64,000 bases of DNA, taken from Alcanivorax borkumensis SK2 (lineage in GTDB: Bacteria; Pseudomonadota; Gammaproteobacteria; Pseudomonadales; Alcanivoracaceae). A program made the translations under genes and the position numbers. The stretch spans positions 3,056,144 through 3,120,143 of the forward strand of contig NC_008260.1 in the NCBI RefSeq assembly GCF_000009365.1, given 5' to 3'. Below, piece by piece: positions 9,008-16,838 of the stretch. Positions within the stretch are counted from its first letter, which is position 1; the number at the start of each line of letters is the position of its first letter. Under the pieces are notes generated by a model. That model was not told the origin of the DNA and did no database searches. It saw only the letters and a program-made list of their open reading frames with translations.

Positions 9008-10462
9008 ATGAAGATTGCTAATCTGGCTGAGGTTGGTGCGACTAACGCGCCAACCGCCGATACAATTGATTCCGTCTTTTCTGCATTACAGCGGGCGCAA
9101 CTTGCGCGCCGTGCTAGTTTCACTCTGGATGTTCGAATAGCGCAGCTTAATAAGTTGCGAGATTCGCTCAAACGCCACGAATCAAACATTATTGCCGCGT
9201 GTGCAGCAGACTTTAAAAAACCTGCGCCTGAAGTCAAATTAACTGAACTCCTCCCGGTACTTCAGGAAATTCGACATGCAAAAAAACATTTGCGCAAATG
9301 GATGCGTCCCAAATGGGCGCCCGCCTCCATTGGTGTATTAGGTACAAAGTCCCATGTCCGGCCGGAGCCAAAGGGTGTGTGCTTAATTATTGCGCCCTGG
9401 AATTATCCTCTCAATCTTGCACTAGGCCCTCTAGTATCAGCGTTAGCTGCCGGCAACAGCGTCATCATCAAACCCTCGGAAATGACGCCACACACCTCTA
9501 AAGTCATTGCCAACATTGTCGCCGAAACCTTCCCGCCTGACTTAGTCAGCGTGATTGAAGGCGACGCTGCTGTATCACAAAAACTGTTAGCCCTGCCCTT
9601 CGACCACATATTTTTCACAGGCAGCCCTGCGGTAGGCAAGGTAGTTATGGAAGCTGCCGCCAAGAACCTCTGCTCGGTAACACTCGAGCTGGGAGGGAAA
9701 TCGCCTACCGTTGTAGGCCCAAATGCTAATATAAAGAAGGCCGCAAGAAACATTGTTTGGGGTAAGTTCGCTAATAACGGCCAAACCTGCATTGCTCCAG
9801 ATCATGTTTTTGTGCACAGCAATATTGCAGCGCAATTCAACCAAGCGCTTCAAAAAGAAATTGGCCGCGTTTACGGAAAAACGCTTGAAGCTCAAAAATC
9901 TACCGCTGACTATTGTCGAATAGTAAACAGGCGTCACTTTCAGCGAATTTCAAACCTAATAGATGACGCAAAATCTAAAGGGGCGAAAATTTTTGAAGGC
10001 GGGGCTATAGATACTGATCAAAACTTTATCGCTCCCACATTGATTACAAATGTATCCAACGATATGGACATCACACGGGAAGAGCTATTCGGCCCTATTC
10101 TGCCCATTATTGAATACGATGATATCGATTCGGTTATTGAACAAATCAACGACAACCCTAAGCCTCTCGCGCTTTATATATTTGATGAAGATAAATCCTT
10201 TGCTAAACATATTGTTGAGCAAACAAGTTCAGGGGCTGTGGGAATTAACCTAACGGTGGTGCATTTTCTACATCCGAATCTTCCGTTCGGTGGAGTCAAT
10301 CATTCAGGGATCGGAGCGGCGCATGGCGAATATGGCTTCCGTTCATTTTCACACGATAAGGTTTTGATGGAGGACAGGCATTCTCTTATCCATCTCCTTT
10401 TCCCTCCCTACACTGGCTGGGTTCGGCAGCTTATAAATGCTGCTGTTCGTATTTTAGGCTGA
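9008..10462 (+). CDS. alkH: AlkH, fatty aldehyde dehydrogenase
   Basis: 484-residue aldehyde dehydrogenase that oxidises the fatty aldehyde made by AlkJ to the acid. Visible: NAD-site PWNYPL, the [10 protein letters not shown] loop, general-base Glu in LELGGKSP and nucleophile Cys in [10 protein letters not shown]. The C-terminus is hydrophobic ([14 protein letters not shown]), as in class-3 membrane-associated fatty aldehyde dehydrogenases. GAGGTAA lies upstream of the ATG, and the gene begins 51 bases after alkG in the same operon. Confidence 0.94.
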   Translation: MKIANLAEVGATNAPTADTIDSVFSALQRAQLARRASFTLDVRIAQLNKLRDSLKRHESNIIAACAADFKKPAPEVKLTELLPVLQEIRHAKKHLRKWMRPKWAPASIGVLGTKSHVRPEPKGVCLIIAPWNYPLNLALGPLVSALAAGNSVIIKPSEMTPHTSKVIANIVAETFPPDLVSVIEGDAAVSQKLLALPFDHIFFTGSPAVGKVVMEAAAKNLCSVTLELGGKSPTVVGPNANIKKAARNIVWGKFANNGQTCIAPDHVFVHSNIAAQFNQALQKEIGRVYGKTLEAQKSTADYCRIVNRRHFQRISNLIDDAKSKGAKIFEGGAIDTDQNFIAPTLITNVSNDMDITREELFGPILPIIEYDDIDSVIEQINDNPKPLALYIFDEDKSFAKHIVEQTSSGAVGINLTVVHFLHPNLPFGGVNHSGIGAAHGEYGFRSFSHDKVLMEDRHSLIHLLFPPYTGWVRQLINAAVRILG

Positions 10463-10489
10463 GTATTAACAAATAATAAGAGAGTTATT

Positions 10490-12097
10490 ATGTACGATTA
10501 CATTATTGTAGGAGCCGGGTCGGCTGGCTGTGTGTTGGCTAACCGCCTTAGTGCGGATACTTCAAAACGCGTAGCGCTGATCGAAGCCGGCCCACGGGAT
10601 AAAAATCCCCTAATTCACATGCCTATTGGCATCGCTCTCCTCGCCAACAATAGAAAACTCAACTGGGCGCTAGAAACCGAGCCTCAAGAACACTTGAAAG
10701 GGCGCCAACTGTTTTGGCCCCGCGGAAAGACGCTTGGTGGCTCTTCTTCTATTAATGCCATGGTGTATATCAGGGGCCATAAAGCCGACTACGATCATTG
10801 GGGCCAAGTTGCCGGTAACAACAACCTCTGGGGTTGGGATCGTGCATTAACATTATTTCGTCGGGTGGAAGACAACCAACGCCTTGGCGCAGACCCATAC
10901 CACGGCAAAGATGGTGAGCTCACTGTAAGCGAATTAAAATCGATCAACCCGCTGAGCCGTGATTTTGTTCGAGCAGCGCCTCACGTAGACCTGCCCGTGA
11001 ACACAGACTTTAACGGCAAATCACAAGACGGATTGGGGCTTTACCAAGTAACGCAGAAAAATGGCCAGCGCTGGAGTTCAGCGCAAGCATTTTTGCGTGC
11101 CGCTGAGAGCCGCTCTAATCTTGACGTGCTAACCGATGCTCGAGTAACCCGCGTGGCTATGGAGGGTAAGCGAGCGGTTGGCGTGACCCTGAAACAGGGA
11201 AGTGAATATCGCCAGCTGAGACTCAATGCCGGCGGCGAAGTCATCCTGTCTGGTGGTGCAGTTAATTCACCACAGCTCCTCCTGCTGTCTGGCATCGGGG
11301 ATAGTAAAGAGCTTGCGAAACACGGCATTCCGCTAGTTCATCACCTTCCCGAAGTCGGCCAGAATTTGGCCGATCATCTGGACATCACGATCATGCACAC
11401 GGCGAACTCTCGTTTGCCCATTGGCGTTGCACCCAGCTTCTTATTCCGTGGGGTGAGCGCACTTTTCTCCTATATCTTTGCGCGACGTGGTTTTCTTACC
11501 AGTAATGTTGCCGAGTCTGGCGGCTTTGTGAAATCGGACCCTTCGTCTGAGCGACCCAATGTGCAATTTCACTTTTTGCCCACTTACCTGAAGGATCATG
11601 GCCGAAAAGTAATGGCAGGCTATGGCTACACTTTGCACATTTGCGATTTGTTGCCGAAAAGCCGAGGCTTCATTGGATTGCAAAGCCCTGACCCATTGGC
11701 CAATCCGCTGATTCAGCCTAACTATCTGAGCGACCCCGAAGATATCAAAACAATGATATCCGCCATTAAGTTTGGGCGACGCATTCTCGGAGCACCAACA
11801 ATGGCGCTTCATAGTAAACGGGAAGTTATGCCGGGAGAGTCCGTATCTACGGACGCTCAACTAGCAGACTTTATCCGTGAAAATGCTGAAACCATCTACC
11901 ACCCTGTTGGCACTTGTCGTATGGGGGCCGACCCTGATTCCGTTGTCGATCCGGAACTGAAAGTCAGAGGCGTTGAAGGGCTAAGAGTTGTCGATGCCTC
12001 GATAATGCCCAGCTTGGTGGCGGGTAACACGAACGCACCCACAATGATGATTGCCGAAAATGCGGCCGACATCCTGCTGGGAAAGGTCCAAGTGTAA
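10490..12097 (+). CDS. alkJ: AlkJ, membrane-associated GMC-family alcohol dehydrogenase
   Basis: 535-residue FAD enzyme oxidising alkanols to aldehydes, passing electrons to the respiratory chain. It shows the N-terminal ADP-binding fold ([19 protein letters not shown]), GMC signature 1 ([18 protein letters not shown]) and the C-terminal active-site region with HPVGTCRMG and [11 protein letters not shown]. The start ATG follows AGAGAG. It is the last alk gene; 28 bases separate it from alkH. Downstream DNA is rich in inverted repeats without a T-run. Confidence 0.95.
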   Translation: MYDYIIVGAGSAGCVLANRLSADTSKRVALIEAGPRDKNPLIHMPIGIALLANNRKLNWALETEPQEHLKGRQLFWPRGKTLGGSSSINAMVYIRGHKADYDHWGQVAGNNNLWGWDRALTLFRRVEDNQRLGADPYHGKDGELTVSELKSINPLSRDFVRAAPHVDLPVNTDFNGKSQDGLGLYQVTQKNGQRWSSAQAFLRAAESRSNLDVLTDARVTRVAMEGKRAVGVTLKQGSEYRQLRLNAGGEVILSGGAVNSPQLLLLSGIGDSKELAKHGIPLVHHLPEVGQNLADHLDITIMHTANSRLPIGVAPSFLFRGVSALFSYIFARRGFLTSNVAESGGFVKSDPSSERPNVQFHFLPTYLKDHGRKVMAGYGYTLHICDLLPKSRGFIGLQSPDPLANPLIQPNYLSDPEDIKTMISAIKFGRRILGAPTMALHSKREVMPGESVSTDAQLADFIRENAETIYHPVGTCRMGADPDSVVDPELKVRGVEGLRVVDASIMPSLVAGNTNAPTMMIAENAADILLGKVQV

Positions 12098-12323
12098 ACC
12101 CGGGCGACGTAAGCCACCGGGCATACTAATGACATCGGCCATTCAGGCGTACGAACTACTGAAAGCGATATAAGGTAGTCGTACTTGATCAGATGATGAA
12201 AGTTGCATCTGGATCAGGCCTGAATGGCTCTTGTTACTGGTAAAAGCACGGAGCGAGAATAGAAAAATGAGCCACATCCATGGCTAACGCTTTACCTCGC
12301 TGAAGGAGGAAGTGAACAGTTCC
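12098..12323. other. Gene-free tail after alkJ packed with inverted repeats
   Basis: No credible gene. A CCCGG...CCGGG stem follows the alkJ stop directly. A three-stem element occupies 12138-12228 (separate entry). At about 12240-12297 GTAAAAGC/GCTTTAC encloses an AGCCA-CATCCA-TGGCT hairpin. The repeats may be the 3' structure of the alk mRNA or remains of a mobile element. Confidence 0.6.
12138..12228. repeat. Three-way-junction inverted-repeat element
   Basis: Outer stem GCCATTCAGGC (12138-12148) pairs exactly with GCCTGAATGGC (12218-12228). Inside it lie two hairpins: GTACGAACTAC/GTAGTCGTAC (12149-12184, one bulge) and GATCAGATG/CATCTGGATC (12187-12215, one bulge). Only two bases separate the arms at each junction. 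Three compatible stems in 91 bases are unlikely by chance. Identity unknown: structured RNA 3' end, folded single-stranded DNA site, or mobile-element remnant. Confidence 0.6.
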
Positions 12324-12368
12324 CCCTAACGCCGTCCATTATGCGCTTGCCGCATGTAGGGCATTACT
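12324..12368 (-). other. Possible degenerate attC at the distal end of the cassette array
   Basis: On the minus strand the segment ends in GGCGTTAGGG, which resembles the integron core GTTRRRY preceded by an L' box. It contains an ATGCG-GCAAG-CGCAT hairpin and starts with an imperfect core near TAATGCC. It is shorter than usual (45 bp) and only tentatively assigned. Confidence 0.4.
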
Positions 12369-12584
12369 CTATGCGTCACCGATATTTCCTCCCACCAGCC
12401 ACTCCATTGAATTACAGACTTGATTAAAGTGGACGATTATATGTTTCCCTAGAACAGGGCGACTGCCATTAAAGCCAAAACCCTCCAAGAAAGCACTTCT
12501 GTCATGGGCTTCTTCGTAAACAGAGAAGAGCAGACTACATTGGTTATACGCTTTGGTTAAGTTCACCGAAGTCCTTTGCGGCAA
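12369..12584 (-). CDS. Doubtful small ORF downstream of and overlapping the SUKH gene
   Basis: 71 codons in a different frame from the SUKH gene, overlapping its last 41 bases and ending at the edge of the attC-like site at 12324-12368. I recognise no family. Ending at a possible attC fits a cassette gene, but no recombination site separates it from the SUKH gene and its start has no clear ribosome-binding site. It may be chance coding potential in a cassette tail. Confidence 0.2.
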   Translation of the reverse strand: MPQRTSVNLTKAYNQCSLLFSVYEEAHDRSAFLEGFGFNGSRPVLGKHIIVHFNQVCNSMEWLVGGNIGDA

Positions 12585-12942
12585 GCACTAGCTCTTCTGT
12601 TTCATGGTCTAGCCAGTACACTGCATTATTAATGCTGCCCTCTTTTTCAGTTTTGTAGACAAGAACGTCGCCACCCCCATTATTACCGATGACGATTAAA
12701 TTTTCAGGAAGTCGATAATGCTCACGCGCTATTTTCGTTTCGTGAAGAATACTATTGCAGGTTCTTTTTATTCTCTTTTTATCTGAAGTATCGTAGAACG
12801 GGTGTATTTCAAAATAATCCGTTGATACTTCAACGCCACCACCGTTCGACTTCATCATCTTTTTTCGGAACGAATCGGGAAATTTTACCCCCAATTCATT
12901 TTTGGTATTTTCTATATATTTCTCATCCACTGGAAAAGCCAT
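12544..12942 (-). CDS. SMI1/KNR4 (SUKH) family protein, cassette gene
   Basis: 132 residues. The N-terminus (I-ENTKNELGVKFPDSF...MKSNGGG) and the middle (VIGNNGGGD...YWLDHETEE) are the two diagnostic blocks of the SMI1/KNR4 or SUKH fold. Bacterial members often act as immunity proteins against polymorphic toxins. No toxin is adjacent. The TAA stop lies within GTATAAC on the minus strand, the form of an integron R'' core, as in the next genes. Codon use is AT-richer than in the flanking alk and ure genes. It is the last clear cassette of the array. Confidence 0.8.
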   Translation of the reverse strand: MAFPVDEKYIENTKNELGVKFPDSFRKKMMKSNGGGVEVSTDYFEIHPFYDTSDKKRIKRTCNSILHETKIAREHYRLPENLIVIGNNGGGDVLVYKTEKEGSINNAVYWLDHETEELVLAAKDFGELNQSV

Positions 12943-13176
12943 GATATCCCTTTTACGTATAGCGCCGCGCAGCGGCGCTAGCGTCTGTTCCTTCCCTGCA
13001 CTCTCTCTGCCACCGGTACAGCATCATCAAATAAATATAAAAACCGGCAGCCACCTGCTAAACCTGAATACCTTAGTTATAGCTCAGCTCAAGAGCTTTG
13101 GCCTTAAATTCTGTCGAATACTGCCAGGTCTTTCTGAGGCTGTTGTATCGGAAAATTTTTCCACCTCCTCTGGTTA
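12943..13176. other. Gene-free leader of the SUKH cassette, with an attC-like hairpin
   Basis: No convincing gene on either strand. Just upstream of the SUKH start is a perfect hairpin AGCGCCGC-GCA-GCGGCGCT (12961-12979) abutting GTATAGC, a near-match to the GCATAAC core of the attC at 15690. GTTATAG at 13076-13082 could be its partner, giving a degenerate 126-bp attC and a tiny gene-less cassette to its right. Confidence 0.4.
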
Positions 13177-13235
13177 GGATAAGGTGGCCACTAAAGCGGG
13201 GGAGCTACACGTCGCCGTGCCTGGCCTTGTTAACT
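13177..13235 (-). other. attC-like recombination site after the MltR-like cassette
   Basis: On the minus strand it begins AGTTAAC followed by AAGGCCA (R''-L'') and ends TGGCCACCTTATCC (L' plus a degenerate core CTTATCC). The MltR-like gene's TAA stop is inside the first core. 59 bp. Confidence 0.55.
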
Positions 13236-13802
13236 CTCTTGGATAAAACAGTCTATTGGCTCGATCGTTTTGGCTATTTGAGTGGTCGCCATACATACCA
13301 TAGAAAAAAGCAGATCAAACGTCCGTCTGCAGCCATAGGTATCGAGAAAACTATCCCCACGTTCTTTATGACTGATATCGAGACCTGCTTGGATCAGGAT
13401 TTTAATCATTTGATGCGTAATATCAGGGGTAGTGTTGAGGATTTCAGCGAGCCTTGAGCGACATTTTTCGTCTTGCAAGCTAGCGACTGAAAGCCGATGT
13501 GCGACATCGTTTCTTATCGATTTGAACAGCATTAGTTGCTGCCGAATTGGCTTGCGGATAATTCCCAAACGGAAAGACAACTCAATTTTTGCCGAAAAAG
13601 AACCGAGCGGAGCATACGCGCCTTCAAGCAAATTATCTTTTTTTGTTGAAGGACGGAGCAAAAAAGTCTTCAGAATCTCGCCCAAGCTCTCGTCTAATAT
13701 AGAGGCTGCGACAATGACTGCTCCGCGATCACTCTCTTCGGAAATCAGCTCATAGTAGTCAGAAAATAACTCAGCTGCTTCTGAACCTGAAAATTCTGAC
13801 AT
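13230..13802 (-). CDS. MltR-like / HEPN-like protein, cassette gene
   Basis: 190 residues resembling the MltR (mannitol repressor) family: SDRGAVIVAASILDESL (about 24-40), a central LGSFSAKIELSFRLG (66-80), and SIRNDVAHRL (96-104). R97-N-D-V-A-H102 fits the Rx4H motif of HEPN domains, many of which are RNases in toxin or defence systems. Since no mannitol genes are near, transport regulation is unlikely to be its role; an RNA-targeting or toxin/antitoxin role is only inference. An attC-like site lies on each side and the stop is inside a core site. Confidence 0.75.
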   Translation of the reverse strand: MSEFSGSEAAELFSDYYELISEESDRGAVIVAASILDESLGEILKTFLLRPSTKKDNLLEGAYAPLGSFSAKIELSFRLGIIRKPIRQQLMLFKSIRNDVAHRLSVASLQDEKCRSRLAEILNTTPDITHQMIKILIQAGLDISHKERGDSFLDTYGCRRTFDLLFSMVCMATTQIAKTIEPIDCFIQES

Positions 13803-13814
13803 AACATCTCTTTG

Positions 13815-13875
13815 AATTAACGCCCGCGTAATAGGCGCGAGCTTGCGAGCGTCCTAATTGACGCGTTTGTTAAGT
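13815..13875 (-). other. attC-like recombination site after the SIR2-like cassette
   Basis: Minus-strand reading: ACTTAAC (exact RYYYAAC), an imperfect stem built on CGCGTC...GGCGCG and TAATAGG/CCTAATT, then GTTAATT. 61 bp. The SIR2-like gene's stop codon is within the first core, and the next gene's ATG lies 13 bases past the second. Confidence 0.7.
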
Positions 13876-14811
13876 GCAATAGAGTTCTCGATGCACTGCT
13901 TTCGTTATGTCCCAAATTGATTTATCAAAACTCTTTTTTATAATAACAGTGTTATTGAAATTGTTAGCCTCTGCCCAATCAATGGTACTTTGTGGATATG
14001 GATCTACTATAAAAAGGTTTGGTCGATATTGCTCAATTGGTTTCCATATATGCGTATCATGAACTATGTACTTTATGCCAACAAGAACAACTAAGCATGA
14101 GGAAGCAATAATCTCAGAATACCTATTCTGTGTATATTTAATCAGATCCCTATTTACGACCACACGCTTTCCCTCTGCATACATAGCCAAAACAGGACTC
14201 AAGTCAGAGTTGTTTTGGTCATTGCACCAAGCTTCTACTTCATGTGCGGTCGACACCGCTTTAGTTTCAAGACCCTCCACATACGTTCCACAACCTATCA
14301 TAGTATTACCTGACATAATCAGGCCATTTGGAAGCTGAGGTAGAAAATTGGAAGAGCCATGTGGCTTTAATAAATTAACTCCATTGCCGCTAGCATTATA
14401 ATCAACATTAAAGCCATTGCTGGCGAGGGATTGCTCTATCAATAGATCATAATTTAAAGTTGTGATATTTATCTGTCCCATACAGCTTCGCAGTTTGTTA
14501 AATAAACGTACATAAGCATTGTCTGGTCTAGTGGAAAATTTTGATAAATAACAAGCTAGCTCTTTCTGTAGTAGGTTTATGAGCCTGCTGTCATCAGCAA
14601 TAGTAGCCATGCCCGCTTCGAAGCCATAAGCGTTAAATACTGATTTTGAATCGGAGTCTAGTCTATAAAATGCTCCCTTCAAGCCTTCAAGATCGTTAAA
14701 TAAGTCATTGCCGAGAGGAGGGTTTTTTGGCAAGCATCCACCTGAACCAAAACTTGCCCCTGCTCCAAAAACTATACTAATCAGAATGTTTCTCCATCGC
14801 CGGAAAGGCAC
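13870..14811 (-). CDS. SIR2-like domain protein, cassette gene
   Basis: 313 residues with the SIR2-like Rossmann layout used by many defence proteins: FGAGASFGSG (15-24), ITTLNYDLLIE (116-126), LKPHGSSNF (148-156) and a late VVLVGIKYIVHDTHIW (241-256). The family binds NAD+ and defence members deplete it. Here the enzyme is a single domain with no fused effector visible. The only standard start is the GTG at 14809-14811, which lies inside the attC core; an ATT/ATA start just before FGAGAS is the alternative. The base composition is AT-rich. Its TAA stop is in the downstream core site. Confidence 0.75.
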   Translation of the reverse strand: MPFRRWRNILISIVFGAGASFGSGGCLPKNPPLGNDLFNDLEGLKGAFYRLDSDSKSVFNAYGFEAGMATIADDSRLINLLQKELACYLSKFSTRPDNAYVRLFNKLRSCMGQINITTLNYDLLIEQSLASNGFNVDYNASGNGVNLLKPHGSSNFLPQLPNGLIMSGNTMIGCGTYVEGLETKAVSTAHEVEAWCNDQNNSDLSPVLAMYAEGKRVVVNRDLIKYTQNRYSEIIASSCLVVLVGIKYIVHDTHIWKPIEQYRPNLFIVDPYPQSTIDWAEANNFNNTVIIKKSFDKSIWDITKAVHRELYCT

Positions 14812-14880
14812 TTAACGCCTTGCTCACCGGAAAAATTCGAGCGGAGCGAGTATTTTGTCCGGTGGAGCTACTTGTTATGC
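14810..14880 (-). other. attC recombination site after the Thg1-like cassette
   Basis: Minus-strand reading: GCATAAC (R''), CCACCGGAC...GTCCGG-type stem around CTCGCTCCGCTCG, CCGGTGAGCAAGGC, then GTTAAGT (an exact GTTRRRY core). 71 bp with near-palindromic arms. Clear attC architecture. Confidence 0.8.
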
Positions 14881-15672
14881 GCATTTCTGCTTCAGCCACT
14901 GATTAAATTCCTTGATTGCATTACTTGCTATGGACTCGAATTCGTGCAAGGAGGTGAACTTATATTCAATAAGCTCTCCGCTGCTAGTTGGGACATAGAG
15001 CCTTGGATGCTTGGGTATATGAACTTGCTGTTCTATTAACCCTCTGTCAGAAATATGCGACGAAATGAATTTCAGATTATTATGATTTCCATTGGAGTAC
15101 AGCTCGTCATCAGACAGGCCGTTTAGCCGAAGCAGTTTCGCAGAGGTATTTCTTATGTAAGTGGCGTACCTGTATGCGACGTAATCAACTACTTCGCTTG
15201 TATCCTGGAATACAAGTGGCCTTCCATCGAACGACCCGTCGTATTTTTTTTCTTTTCGTGATTTCCCGTGAACTTTGGGGCAGCTATTACGTGTTAAGAA
15301 GTGAGTAAAAGTAGAAGCGATTGTTGTTACTGTTTTGAATAGACGCCCCTTGTAATAATTCGGCTGGGAATTTAGCACAACAGAAACTTCGTCAGATGCA
15401 ATAAACGCGCATAAGAATATGTTTTTTGCATTTGTTGGGGCCTTGCGACGCAACACATCGTAAGTTGCTTCAAACGCCTCTCTCATCGCAACATCAAACT
15501 CGCCATTCGATACATTGTTTTTTAGATATTTCTTGCTTAAACCAATACCATCAAGCCTCACACAGAGATAACTACTTGACGGAGAAGTGCCAAGCCGCTC
15601 TGACTGCTCCTCGTTTTTTTTATAGTGATCTACCCTAGAGCAGAGATTTTCAATCTCTTCTTTTTCTTCCAT
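14875..15672 (-). CDS. Thg1-like protein (tRNA(His) guanylyltransferase / 3'-5' polymerase family), cassette gene
   Basis: 265 residues. The Thg1 palm signature is readable: CVRLDGIGLSKKY with metal ligand Asp41, AFIASDEVSVVL with Asp94-Glu95, a following TVTTIASTFTHFL helix, SFDGRPLVF (147-155) and the VDYVAYRYATYIRNT motif (162-176). Family members add nucleotides in the 3'-5' direction, adding G-1 to tRNA(His) or, for bacterial Thg1-like proteins, repairing truncated tRNA 5' ends. Bacteria normally encode G-1 in the gene, so a repair role is more likely. It is flanked by two good attC sites. The ATG start follows AGAAGGTAG. Confidence 0.8.
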   Translation of the reverse strand: MEEKEEIENLCSRVDHYKKNEEQSERLGTSPSSSYLCVRLDGIGLSKKYLKNNVSNGEFDVAMREAFEATYDVLRRKAPTNAKNIFLCAFIASDEVSVVLNSQPNYYKGRLFKTVTTIASTFTHFLTRNSCPKVHGKSRKEKKYDGSFDGRPLVFQDTSEVVDYVAYRYATYIRNTSAKLLRLNGLSDDELYSNGNHNNLKFISSHISDRGLIEQQVHIPKHPRLYVPTSSGELIEYKFTSLHEFESIASNAIKEFNQWLKQKCA

Positions 15673-15689
15673 GTTCTACCTTCTTTTAC

Positions 15690-15761
15690 GCATAACGCCG
15701 TGCTCTGCGGCAAATTTGGAGCGCAGCGGAAAATTTGTCCGGCAGCAGCGCCTTGTTATGT
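15690..15761 (-). other. attC recombination site after the first cassette
   Basis: Minus-strand reading: ACATAAC (R''), AAGGCGCTGCTGCCGGAC, a CAAATTTT/CCAAATTTG-type stem around CCGCTGCGCTCC, GCCGCAGAGCACGGC (L'), then GTTATGC. 72 bp, strongly palindromic; the clearest attC in the array. Confidence 0.85.
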
Positions 15762-16514
15762 GAATATATTCTCGAAAATCCATTTTTCAAATAGATAATG
15801 GTTACTAGGTACTAACCCAAGTTTTTCTGAGTCTGCTAATGCCCTTTTTATCGCATAGTAAGCATGATCAAAAATGTTTATTTCGAGCCACTCTTCATCT
15901 CGTTTATCATGGTGCTTCAATCTATTTTGATGCCAATTCCATTCGTTGAAAGCATCTTTTCTAGTGCGATCACCTGCAATATTTAACCCCGTCTTTTCTC
16001 GAGCCTTCTCAATGCTATCCCAGGTTTCCTCCGCAGCAGACTTTTCTCCTTTTTGTTTTAGGACACCGGAGAAAATTCCATCTGCAGCTGCGGCCAAAGT
16101 GATGGACGAAAGCCTCCTCCCGCTCAGAAATAGATCAATTGCATCCTCTAGCTGCATAAGCGCTGCTTCGGCTTTTCCAATCTTTATCGGGTCTTCATAT
16201 CCTAATGTTGCCATAGGAGATCGTTTAGGAGCTTCTTGATCCATTTTTGAAAGATCGACCGAAATATTTAGCCATACAAAGCTTGAGCTAACATCCTGTG
16301 TCAGCTCATCGGTGCTCTTTTTTCCACTATCTTCCGTAAATGTAACCCCATCGCCTTCTGGAAATGCACTAGCCCAATAGCCCAGCCCCCTGAGTTGATT
16401 GATAGACTCTCCTATTTCCGACTCCCTGCCGATAACGTCAGCGGCGTTCCATAGTAGATTGCCCGAGTATTCATGGTGAGGGGGAAGAAGCACAGCGAGC
16501 AATTTATTCATCAT
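15756..16514 (-). CDS. Hypothetical HEPN-like protein, first cassette gene
   Basis: 252 residues, no named family. The N-terminal 110 residues are unrecognised. The C-terminal half (about 112-240) is helical and resembles a common uncharacterised HEPN-like family: KAEAALMQLEDAIDLFL, SITLAAAADGIFSGVL and NRLKHHDKRDEEW, where N197-R198...H201 occupies the usual RN..KH position. No transmembrane segment is seen. The stop TAA is in the attC core and the start lies 16 bases from the terminal core site at 16530-16536. As first cassette it would be the best expressed if an array promoter survives. Confidence 0.65.
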   Translation of the reverse strand: MMNKLLAVLLPPHHEYSGNLLWNAADVIGRESEIGESINQLRGLGYWASAFPEGDGVTFTEDSGKKSTDELTQDVSSSFVWLNISVDLSKMDQEAPKRSPMATLGYEDPIKIGKAEAALMQLEDAIDLFLSGRRLSSITLAAAADGIFSGVLKQKGEKSAAEETWDSIEKAREKTGLNIAGDRTRKDAFNEWNWHQNRLKHHDKRDEEWLEINIFDHAYYAIKRALADSEKLGLVPSNHYLFEKWIFENIFT

Positions 16515-16838
16515 TTACTATCTCTCTTCACATAACAGCGTATTCAGTCGAACGATTCGACATATCTTTTTTCGACATAATTCTTAACAGGCCACCGTAT
16601 ATAATTCCGATAAACCCATAGCATTTAGCAACTTACCCAGGAAGCGAGAACCTTTCGCATCTGACAAAACTCGAACGAGCGGCCTATTTCCGGGGGACTC
16701 CATGCACATTTAAGTCGCAATCCGAACCAAAGATCAATGACTTAGCGAATTTTGAGATATCTCCTACACGCACTTGCGCTCCGTTCTGTTGAGCACGGGC
16801 TTCCATAGCCCAAGCCAGCTATGGGTAAGGAGAACGCT
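16515..16838. other. Array-head region (attI/Pc position) between first cassette and intI remnant
   Basis: No gene. ACATAAC at 16530-16536 (GTTATGT on the minus strand) is the boundary core of the first cassette, followed by a GTCGAA-CGA-TTCGAC hairpin. By position this should contain attI and the cassette promoter. On the minus strand TTGCTA and a TTATAT-like box are the best promoter candidate I see, but weak. Just before the intI remnant a CCATAGC...GCTATGG hairpin (16803-16824) precedes its ribosome-binding site. I see no LexA box. Confidence 0.5.

Noticed and set aside
12902..13177. Open plus-strand frame of 91 codons across the SUKH cassette leader
   Set aside because: It runs antisense into the SUKH gene, has no ribosome-binding site or family features, and covers the hairpins; treated as chance.
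16700..16838. LexA box upstream of the intI remnant
   Set aside because: CTGTTGAGCACGGG has the left half of a LexA site but no ACAG partner at the right distance.
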